Notes under the pieces: model-generated
Told to the model about the DNA's origin: nothing
Database searches by the model: none
Seen by the model: only the letters and a program-made list of their open reading frames with translations
Origin: Buttiauxella sp049686335
GTDB lineage: Bacteria > Pseudomonadota > Gammaproteobacteria > Enterobacterales > Enterobacteriaceae
Reading direction: 5' to 3'
NCBI RefSeq assembly: GCF_049686335.1
Contig: NZ_JBAVHX010000010.1
Span: forward strand, 558,001-622,000
DNA length: 64,000 nt
Program-made: the position numbers and the translations under genes
Shown: piece by piece, positions 9,696 through 16,549 of the stretch
How positions within the stretch are numbered: the first letter of the stretch is position 1
Layout: every line of letters begins with the position of its first letter

Positions 9696-10592
9696 ATGCG
9701 CCGTAAAAATATTAATGATTATCAAGCTTTTATCGCAGTAGCCCGAGAAAAAAGCTTCACAAAAGCGGCCGCTCAGTTAGGTGTATCACAGTCAGCGCTG
9801 AGCTACACCGTAAGGACTCTTGAAGCAGATCTTGGCCTTCGTCTTCTTACCCGTACCACGCGTAGCGTTTCTGTGACAGAAGCTGGCGAGCGCTTACTTT
9901 CTCGTATAGGACCACATTTTGACGAAATAGAAAGTGAGATCGCCGCACTCAGCGGATTGCGAGAAAAACCAGCCGGTACCGTGCGCATTACTGCCGTTGA
10001 ACACGCAGCCGATACAATTCTCTGGCCTAAACTCGCCCCGATGATGCTCGAATATCCCGATATCAACATTGAAATTATCAGCGAGTACGGACTCAAAGAT
10101 ATTGTCGCGGAACGTTATGATGCTGGAGTTCGGTTGGGCGAACAGGTCGATATGGATATGGTTTCCCTGCCGCTTGCCAGGGACTTCCGTTTTGCCGTGG
10201 TCGGAGCGCCCTCTTATTTCAAGCAAATAAACCATCCGATAACGCCTCGTGATTTAAACGACCACAGCTGTATCAAATTACGCCTGCCCACGCATGGCGG
10301 ATTCTATACATGGGAGTTTCGCAAAGATGGGAATGAAATTAAGGTCCGTATTGATGGGCGAGCAACTTTCAGCACAATAAATATGATGAGGCAGGCCGCC
10401 CTTGACGGACTGGGACTTGCTTATCTGCCGCTAGATACCGTGGCGAATTACCTTGAAAACGGGATGTTAGTGCAGGTGCTGGCAGACTGGTGTCCACCGC
10501 GTCCCCCCTATCATCTTTATTACCCCAGCCGCCTGCAGCATTCTCCGGCATTTGCACTTGTGCTCGAAGCGCTCCGCAAACAAAACCTTTGA
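9696..10592 (+). CDS. LysR-family transcriptional regulator
   Basis: A 298-residue LysR-type regulator. The N-terminal winged HTH (about residues 5-65) has the typical FTKAAAQLGVSQSALSY and LEADLGLRLLTRTTR signatures, followed by a periplasmic-binding-protein-like effector domain. It lies divergent to the VOC gene and upstream of the hydrolase and flavin oxidoreductase genes, which run in the same direction. This is a common arrangement for a local regulator of electrophile or aldehyde metabolism. The inducer is unknown. Confidence 0.9.
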   Translation: MRRKNINDYQAFIAVAREKSFTKAAAQLGVSQSALSYTVRTLEADLGLRLLTRTTRSVSVTEAGERLLSRIGPHFDEIESEIAALSGLREKPAGTVRITAVEHAADTILWPKLAPMMLEYPDINIEIISEYGLKDIVAERYDAGVRLGEQVDMDMVSLPLARDFRFAVVGAPSYFKQINHPITPRDLNDHSCIKLRLPTHGGFYTWEFRKDGNEIKVRIDGRATFSTINMMRQAALDGLGLAYLPLDTVANYLENGMLVQVLADWCPPRPPYHLYYPSRLQHSPAFALVLEALRKQNL

Positions 10593-10707
10593 GTCCTGTC
10601 TGTTTCAATCAATTTAGAACGCAGTGCTCATAACCCTATTAAGAAAACCTCCTTCTAAGCCCATGCGAAATTAAGCATCTAATTTCTGAATACTAAAGAG
10701 ATTAAGA

Positions 10708-10743
10708 TGGCCGCTGAAACAATCTATGTTCTCTCAGCGGCCA
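10708..10743. repeat. 10-bp perfect inverted repeat between LysR and hydrolase genes
   Basis: TGGCCGCTGA (10708-10717) pairs perfectly with TCAGCGGCCA (10734-10743) across a 16-nt loop. It lies about 115 bp after the LysR stop and about 35 bp before the hydrolase start. No T-run follows on the plus strand, so a simple Rho-independent terminator is doubtful. A regulator-binding site or an RNA-stabilising hairpin is also possible. Confidence 0.5.
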
Positions 10744-10776
10744 GGGCCGTCATCATCTGAATGAAGGAGTCTTGCA

Positions 10777-11613
10777 ATGAGTATAAAAACAGCTGGGTTA
10801 AGCCGCCGTAATTTTATACTGACGAGTTCAGTGGCCTCAGCAGGATTACTGATGGCGGGTCACGCTTCTGCCCTGCTCTCACCTACACCTAATACATCTG
10901 GCACCACTACACACGTAGATGGCATCACAGTCAGCAGTGTTCTGTTCCGTAACAATGAGATAATGATGTCCGGAAACATCTACGTGCCCCCGGATTTCAG
11001 CGAAAACCGTCAATACGCCGCAATTGTCGTTGTCCACCCAGGCAGTGGTATTACGATTAAAGCGTCGATGACGGAACGCCGAGTCAAAGCGCTGGCAACG
11101 GTCAGTGCCGTAGATGTTGGAGCGGCGACCCGTAAAGGCTGGGAGGGAACGACATCAGAATCAGAACTCATTCCGACTCTGGAGGCGGTTGCTAAACAAC
11201 GCACAGTCGAAGCAACAGGCGGCGCACTGGTTTATGTTAACTATGTTCCAAAACTGGGAGATACCAGTTCCCCAAAAGATCTTCAGGAAGCTGCGGAATA
11301 CTATCTGACCGAACGCGGTAAATATCCGACTTCTACCAATCAAATGCTGATGACAAGTATCAGTACGCTGGCATCTTTTACCGGCTTTGAAGGGGCGGAT
11401 GTCTATTTAACACAGCCACTTCTGATTGTAGCCGGTAGCAAAGCTGGCTCGCTCTGGCACAGCCAGGAATTGCACAACACTGCGGCTTCTGTCCAAAAAA
11501 CGCTGCATATCATCCCCGGCGCGACGCATATGGACCTCTATGATGGTCAGGGTGCAACGGTTGCAGCCAGTCAACTGGTTCCTTTCTTCAAGAATTATCT
11601 CGCACAGGTATAA
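10777..11613 (+). CDS. Tat-exported alpha/beta hydrolase with internal deletion, probably inactive
   Basis: A 278-residue protein with a twin-arginine leader (SRRNFIL near residues 10-16, then a hydrophobic stretch ending near ASA) and the start and end of a YcjY-like alpha/beta hydrolase. The entry strand IVVVHPG (H87 at nt 11035) is joined almost directly to SGITIKASMTERRVKAL. In related proteins this segment follows the nucleophile elbow (GxCAGG or GxSxG) some 60-75 residues later. The elbow and the preceding oxyanion region are therefore missing in frame. The C-terminal catalytic His (GATHMDLY) is kept. The start is supported by AAGGAG 7 nt upstream. It is followed at 6 nt by the flavin oxidoreductase gene, so both are likely one transcript. 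I treat it as a non-catalytic or decayed gene that is still translated. Confidence 0.75.
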   Translation: MSIKTAGLSRRNFILTSSVASAGLLMAGHASALLSPTPNTSGTTTHVDGITVSSVLFRNNEIMMSGNIYVPPDFSENRQYAAIVVVHPGSGITIKASMTERRVKALATVSAVDVGAATRKGWEGTTSESELIPTLEAVAKQRTVEATGGALVYVNYVPKLGDTSSPKDLQEAAEYYLTERGKYPTSTNQMLMTSISTLASFTGFEGADVYLTQPLLIVAGSKAGSLWHSQELHNTAASVQKTLHIIPGATHMDLYDGQGATVAASQLVPFFKNYLAQV

Positions 11614-11619
11614 CTATCC

Positions 11620-12738
11620 ATGAAACAAACTCCATTACTTGAAAGATTTGCGCTCGGTAAAGGTGTGACTCTGCGTAACCGTATTGTTATGGCACCGATG
11701 ACGACCTGGGCCGGTCATGATGACGGCACGGTATCTCACGAGGAAGAAGCATATTATCGCCGACGCGTTCAGGATATCGGGCTGGTGATTACTGGCTGTA
11801 CGCATGTTCAGGAAAATGGCATTGGATTTACGGGGGAATTTGCTGCCTGGGACGACAAATTCATTCCCGGTTTAAAGCGCCTTGCAACGGCTGCAAAAAG
11901 CGGTGGAGCACCGGCAATCTTACAAATTTTTCATGCAGGTGTGAAAACCAGCCCTGAACTGGTTTCAGATATCGTAGCCGCAAGCGCGGTTCCGGGGGAT
12001 GCCGGTCCTTTCTCACCTTCGGTAACTCCTCGCGAACTGACCTGTACTGAAGTCGAAACTGTTATTCAGGCTTTCGCCGAAGCAACTCGCCGTGCGATAG
12101 AAGCAGGATTTGATGGTGTTGAGTTACATGGTGCCCATGGCTTTTTACTTCAGAACTTTTTCTCACCTCATTCCAACCGAAGAGAAGATCAATGGGGCGG
12201 ATCTCTTGAAAAACGTATGCGTTTCCCACTCAGCGTCATAGAGAGTGTGCGCAAAACGATTGCTGAGCATGCAACCAGTCCCTTCCTGATGGGATACCGC
12301 ATTTCACTGGATGAGCATTACGAAGATGGCTTGCGCATTGATGAGTCGCTTCAGCTGGTTGACAGCCTGATCGATAAAGGAATTGATTATCTTCATGTAT
12401 CACTCGGTAATGCACTTAAAGCCAGGCCCGTTAATGCACCAAATGGACCCAAAGTCATCGAAATCGTGCGCGATCACCTTGCTGCACGGATACCTCTTAT
12501 TGTTGCCGGGCAGTTGCGAACACCAGAGCAAGCCGAGGATGCTGTTAAAGCAGGGGTATCTTTGACGGCCGTAGGTCAGGGTATGGTGATGAACCCAGAC
12601 TGGGTTAAGTTCGTAGATGGCAAAGCTGTAGGGAAAATTGCTCTCAATATCGCGGCATCTGACGTTGAGCAACTTGCTATACCCCAGAAACTCTGGCGTG
12701 TAATAGAGGAAACTACAGGCTGGTTTAACATCCGTTAA
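11620..12738 (+). CDS. NADH:flavin oxidoreductase, Old Yellow Enzyme family
   Basis: A 372-residue TIM-barrel flavoprotein. Visible are LRNRIVMAPM at the N-terminus, the AGFDGVELHGAHGFLLQNF motif with the active-site His pair, SPHSNRREDQWGGS, and the FMN phosphate-binding region near IVAGQLRTPEQAE. Family members reduce activated C=C bonds of enones, nitro compounds or similar electrophiles with NAD(P)H. The gene follows the hydrolase by 6 nt and ends just before a strong terminator. Its context with a VOC protein and a LysR regulator suggests detoxification of an electrophilic compound, which is an inference. Confidence 0.9.
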   Translation: MKQTPLLERFALGKGVTLRNRIVMAPMTTWAGHDDGTVSHEEEAYYRRRVQDIGLVITGCTHVQENGIGFTGEFAAWDDKFIPGLKRLATAAKSGGAPAILQIFHAGVKTSPELVSDIVAASAVPGDAGPFSPSVTPRELTCTEVETVIQAFAEATRRAIEAGFDGVELHGAHGFLLQNFFSPHSNRREDQWGGSLEKRMRFPLSVIESVRKTIAEHATSPFLMGYRISLDEHYEDGLRIDESLQLVDSLIDKGIDYLHVSLGNALKARPVNAPNGPKVIEIVRDHLAARIPLIVAGQLRTPEQAEDAVKAGVSLTAVGQGMVMNPDWVKFVDGKAVGKIALNIAASDVEQLAIPQKLWRVIEETTGWFNIR

Positions 12739-12750
12739 CTTTATTTAAGT

Positions 12751-12772
12751 GGCCCGACATTTCATTCGGGCC
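12751..12772. terminator. Hairpin terminator between OYE gene and T6SS cargo
   Basis: GGCCCGA and TCGGGCC form a 7-bp GC-rich stem with an 8-nt loop, 12 nt after the oxidoreductase stop, followed by CTCTTTATT. It can end the plus-strand transcript and, in reverse, may also end the T6SS operon that converges on it. Confidence 0.75.
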
Positions 12773-12873
12773 GCTCTTTATTCACATGATGCTGCTTCTA
12801 TTTGACTAAGAATATATGCAGCATATATTTTTAACGTCACAGGCGTTTTGAAATCATAAAAATCACCTTCATA

Positions 12874-13605
12874 TTAGGTAATAGCATTCTTATCAATCAG
12901 GGAATAATATTTATTATCCTGAATACGTTGTAAGTTTCCATACAACACTTGTTCATAAATATGGAATTTCCCAATTCTTATCGCTTCCCGTGACTCATAG
13001 TTATCGAAATGATCATAAACTCCTCCAGGATATTTTCCCTTCAGTCCTCGGTTAGACCACTTATTCATTTTCATTTTCCACTCCAGAGGATAGTGAGAAA
13101 GAGGACAAACTATTTTTGCCCATGGATCGCAAACCAGTGCATTCTCGAGGATTTTTCCACTACGCATTGCCGGTTGGGTTCCTACTAAAACTAAACAGTG
13201 ATCGACGGGTTTGGCAATCGCGATATTGAGCACTTTCAAATTCGAATGTGAAATTCTTTCTAATTCGCGTATATGTTCTGCCAGATAACAAAATGCAACC
13301 CTGGCATTTTCTCCGCAATTTCCTGCATTCTTTTTTCCATGGCGATAATCCTCTTCAACTTTCCGGTAAAGTTGATGTGAGGAAAGATTGAGATTTCTGT
13401 TGGCTCGCACCATTTCACTTCTCAGTCTGTCACCACCTAGTGAATGTAAGCGATATTTTTGCGGGTCTGTCTCAATGAGACCATCAATCATTCTTTTATC
13501 TGGATAAAACTTATTGGCGGATTTCATTGATAATCTTGAACGCGTGTAAAGCATTGCTTCAGTAAGCTTTGGCAAAAGCACATTCTGATAATGTTTAGTG
13601 TTCAT
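12874..13605 (-). CDS. Putative T6SS cargo with papain-like Cys/His/Asp motifs
   Basis: A 243-residue protein of no family I can name, last in the T6SS transcription unit. It shows an ordered GNCGE (Cys97), DHCLVLVG (His136) and VCDPWA (Asp160). This set and spacing resembles papain-like cysteine proteases and glutamine deamidases used as bacterial toxins (YopT/AvrPphB, the PMT C-terminal domain, OspI). The DPWA tail after a short strand is typical of these folds. It has no signal peptide or membrane segment. It is more AT-rich than the secretion genes, which is common for effectors. No neighbouring gene looks like an immunity protein. Assignment as an effector is inferred from motif and position. 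Confidence 0.5.
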   Translation of the reverse strand: MNTKHYQNVLLPKLTEAMLYTRSRLSMKSANKFYPDKRMIDGLIETDPQKYRLHSLGGDRLRSEMVRANRNLNLSSHQLYRKVEEDYRHGKKNAGNCGENARVAFCYLAEHIRELERISHSNLKVLNIAIAKPVDHCLVLVGTQPAMRSGKILENALVCDPWAKIVCPLSHYPLEWKMKMNKWSNRGLKGKYPGGVYDHFDNYESREAIRIGKFHIYEQVLYGNLQRIQDNKYYSLIDKNAIT

Positions 13606-13675
13606 AATGAAAATTACCTTTCCTTACCTGATTAAACTATCGGGCACTTAAATATTTTCAAACAATCATGATTTT

Positions 13676-14263
13676 TCAACCGACAACGTTCCAGTTCTTT
13701 AAGATATTCCCCCTAAGATTCAGATGAATATTTTTAATATTTCCTGACCAGTTTGGGCCACGGAAGTTTGCGTTATCAAACGACGACTTAGAAAAGCGAC
13801 TGAGCCACTGGGGATTTAATTTCCCCCTACCAGAGTTGAGCGAAACTTCACCAGTATTCATTCTATTTACTGCACCAGAAATATTCGGATGAAATCCCAT
13901 TTTCAAATAAAAACCCTGACTGTCATCCACCGGTACCAATGATGCTTTTTCAATCTGCATCTCAAGGCCATACTTTATCGCAGCAAATACCAAAATCTGT
14001 CCTAATCCGACATATTTGTTAGGATTTCCCCTGGTGGGAGTATTGGTATTACCATCCACATATATTGCTGATATATATAAATAATCTTCTTCCCCTGCTT
14101 CACTTTGCACAGATCAACGTCCCGCCGCAATATCCTCATATGCTGGCGTAACTAAGGAAAAATTCATAGCGTGTTCGTCATAATCTGGTGGTGTTTCTCT
14201 GTCCTCTACCAGATTGATAATGAGTGGTTTTTTACCTTGCGGATATCTTTCTATAAAATGCAT
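13676..14263 (-). pseudogene. GNAT-fold acetyltransferase gene interrupted by in-frame TGA
   Basis: The frame opens with ATG at 14263, preceded by an AGGTG about 9 nt upstream, and reads 49 codons (MHFIERYPQGKK...) to a TGA at 14116-14114. It then continues in the same frame to 13676. The downstream part has a GNAT-like core: LYISAIYVDG strand, a GLGQILVFAAIKYGLE helix after the acetyl-CoA-binding turn, and GFYLKMGFHPN at the end of the fold. Together the two parts give about 195 codons, a normal GNAT length with a C-terminal tail. A GTG at 14110 could restart translation but would lose the first strand. The gene sits among T6SS cargo genes, so it may have encoded an effector or a modifying enzyme. 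Confidence 0.6.
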
Positions 14264-14427
14264 AAACTTTTGACACCTGTGTTAATATTTTGATGATTTT
14301 ATTTCGAATGGCGTAATTACAAATATGCTACTAATTAAAATAACTTAATTACCTGCTCTTTTATGATCTATCTCTGTGAACCAGAGGTCGCCCCACTCAA
14401 ATATAACGGTTGCGCCCCCTGTTCTCT
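14264..14427. other. AT-rich intergenic stretch in T6SS cargo region
   Basis: Between the GNAT pseudogene and the upstream cargo gene I see no coding sequence, only AT-rich DNA and the likely ribosome-binding site of the GNAT gene. Confidence 0.4.
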
Positions 14428-15141
14428 TTACAATGACAAGTCCATAACTTTTACACCTGGATTACATCTTTTCATTTTTTCGACTAACTGGTACAGTTTT
14501 TTGTTAGCCTGTATATGTCTTTCCCGGTCTGCACCATCTATTAACTTAGGTGCAACAAAAATTCCCTTTATTTTTATGTTACTTGTTGGAGGCAGTCCCT
14601 GATAAGTATTAATATTCGGACGACCAATAAGCAGGATCTCATTATGCCACTGATAATTAGTTTTCTTGAGAATATTATCTGGTGGTTGAATCTGATTGTA
14701 ACCGCCAGGCGCAATGATCTCTTTCTTTTTAGATCTGCCCGCGAAAATATCGTCAGCAAGAGCGAAGCGATTAACGACCTGACCGTTATTCACACCCGCG
14801 TGATTAGGGAACCAGACATCACCACTGAATGTCCCCATGATGTTTTGCACCGGTACTTCCAGAATAAAACCGGCTTCAAAAAATAATCCTGATTGCGATA
14901 TGACCGTGAACCCGGACAGACGGAACCCTCTCCGTACCTGATCCAGGTCAATTAATGAACTTGAAATAATATCCCAGGTTCTAAACACATCCCCGGCGGG
15001 TCTGGTCAGTAAAGGCGTGACCCCATTTTCAGGTGAAACTGTATGAATAATAAGTTGTTTTTTCTTATTACGTGTATCCCATTTCTTCAACGCCTTTACT
15101 TTATCAGCATCAGGCGACTTTAAGTGCGTTTTACCAAACAT
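14428..15141 (-). CDS. T6SS-linked protein of unknown family, possible ADP-ribosyltransferase fold
   Basis: A 237-residue protein I do not recognise as a named family. GGAG 8 nt upstream supports the ATG at 15141. Its motif order recalls the R-S-E class of ADP-ribosyltransferases: FRTW (Arg54) on an early strand, VISQSG (Ser82/Ser84), a GFILEVPVQNIMGT strand and helix, NEILLIG with Glu168, and a last KIKGIFVAP strand. These matches are by eye and loose. It sits directly downstream of vasL in the T6SS transcription direction, is AT-rich, and has no signal peptide, all consistent with effector cargo. A structural role in the apparatus cannot be excluded. Confidence 0.45.
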   Translation of the reverse strand: MFGKTHLKSPDADKVKALKKWDTRNKKKQLIIHTVSPENGVTPLLTRPAGDVFRTWDIISSSLIDLDQVRRGFRLSGFTVISQSGLFFEAGFILEVPVQNIMGTFSGDVWFPNHAGVNNGQVVNRFALADDIFAGRSKKKEIIAPGGYNQIQPPDNILKKTNYQWHNEILLIGRPNINTYQGLPPTSNIKIKGIFVAPKLIDGADRERHIQANKKLYQLVEKMKRCNPGVKVMDLSL

Positions 15142-15167
15142 AATATAACTCCATTATAAGATGACTA

Positions 15168-16535
15168 TTAATAATTGATTGAAATATTTTTTTCAGTTAG
15201 ATAATTAAAGCGGCGTGAATTTAAGGCCTCGATTCTCTGTGAGACCTGTTTTAATAATGCCGAATTAATCTTATCGGTATTTTTGTTTTGCTGACTGAGC
15301 TGCCAGAGCAGTGTTTCAGCGGGAATACCGTTACGTTGCAGATCCTGACGTATCTGATATACCGCCGTTTTCAACTCCGACACGGTCATATACTGGCTGT
15401 GTTTTTTTTCAGCATTCAGTAATCGCGTCTCAAGTTCATCAAGATGTTTATTGGCCAGCACAAAACCATCCAGTGCCGGAATATCGCCTGCTTTTTCCTG
15501 CAAACTACGACGCCAGCGGGCACTGAATTCATTATCCGGATACGCCTTTTCCAGATGGTCAGACAATTTTCCTCCCTGACGAAGCAGTACGTCAGAGGGC
15601 TGTTGACTCAGCCAGTCGAGAACCGGCGCGACTTGCGCTAACACCGCTTCTTTATGCACGTTCAGGTCCGGTGCAGGAGCCTTATTCCAGGCTTCATCTA
15701 GCTGAAGCTCACTGTGCTGCAACGCCAGCAGCGGCGCACTGAGCCTTTCACTGAAACTCAGCGAATGAGAGGAGAGCCAGAGCGCCGCTGCCACGGCACA
15801 AAACGCGATACCCGCTGCCATTCCCCCGGCGGCCCACAATAACGGACGCGGACGGGATGCCGGAGCCAGCCGGATATCTGCCGGTTCAGCCTCGGGCAGA
15901 ATATCGTTTACCGGCGCAGTGCTTTTTTTCTCACTCGCCAGTGGTAATGTATTTTCAGCCGTGACCGGAGCCGCTTTCACCACTTTAGTTTGTGCCGGAT
16001 ACGGTACAGAACGGCAGCGAACTTGCAGGAAATAATGCAGATTATTCAGGGAATCATGGCTGCGTGACTGCAAATTTTTAGACTGACTGCACAACACACC
16101 GATGCTTCGTTCAACCTGTCGCATTTCCGTGCTGTTTTCCGGCCCGTATTCCAGCGTATAAATGTGCGTCGCCACATTGGCATTAAACCAGTCGATCAAT
16201 TGCTGACGATGTGCAACGGCGGCCACTGGCGGCCAGCAGCGCTGGCTGTTGTGGGTAAAGGCCGTAGACAGCAGATCGAGCGCCAGCGCCAGCCCTTTCC
16301 AGCTTTTCAGCCGCAGGTTGATCAGGCAAAACCACATGCCGCTTTGCAGGTCATAGCCGTATTCATGGAAAAGCTGAAAGCACCTTTCTTCCAGCGCATT
16401 CCAGTCCAGTCGCGCAGGGATGGAGCCACTCAGAGGGCTTAACTCACTGCTCAGCAACAGAAACGACTTACTGAGCCGCGGATCGTGTCCGTTTATTTTT
16501 AGCGCCCGCAAATTCACCCGGTTTTTCATGGTCAT
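15168..16535 (-). CDS. vasL: VasL/TssA-like T6SS protein
   Basis: A 455-residue protein with an ImpA-type N-terminal region (GHDPRLSKSFLLLSSELSPLSG, then a WxCLINLRLKSWKGLALALDLL helix pair), one membrane segment at about residues 230-253, and a helical C-terminal region. This layout matches VasL, a TssA-family protein thought to help terminate or stabilise sheath assembly. AGGAG lies 4 nt before the first ATG; a second ATG two codons in is an alternative start. It follows clpV by 14 nt. Together with the true tssA further upstream, the system has two TssA-like proteins. Confidence 0.8.
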   Translation of the reverse strand: MTMKNRVNLRALKINGHDPRLSKSFLLLSSELSPLSGSIPARLDWNALEERCFQLFHEYGYDLQSGMWFCLINLRLKSWKGLALALDLLSTAFTHNSQRCWPPVAAVAHRQQLIDWFNANVATHIYTLEYGPENSTEMRQVERSIGVLCSQSKNLQSRSHDSLNNLHYFLQVRCRSVPYPAQTKVVKAAPVTAENTLPLASEKKSTAPVNDILPEAEPADIRLAPASRPRPLLWAAGGMAAGIAFCAVAAALWLSSHSLSFSERLSAPLLALQHSELQLDEAWNKAPAPDLNVHKEAVLAQVAPVLDWLSQQPSDVLLRQGGKLSDHLEKAYPDNEFSARWRRSLQEKAGDIPALDGFVLANKHLDELETRLLNAEKKHSQYMTVSELKTAVYQIRQDLQRNGIPAETLLWQLSQQNKNTDKINSALLKQVSQRIEALNSRRFNYLTEKNISINY

Positions 16536-16549
16536 CCTTCTCCTGTCGT

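Noticed and set aside
14114..14116. Selenocysteine read-through at the GNAT TGA
   Set aside because: No SECIS-like hairpin could be seen directly after the TGA and GNAT enzymes are not known selenoproteins; a nonsense mutation is simpler.
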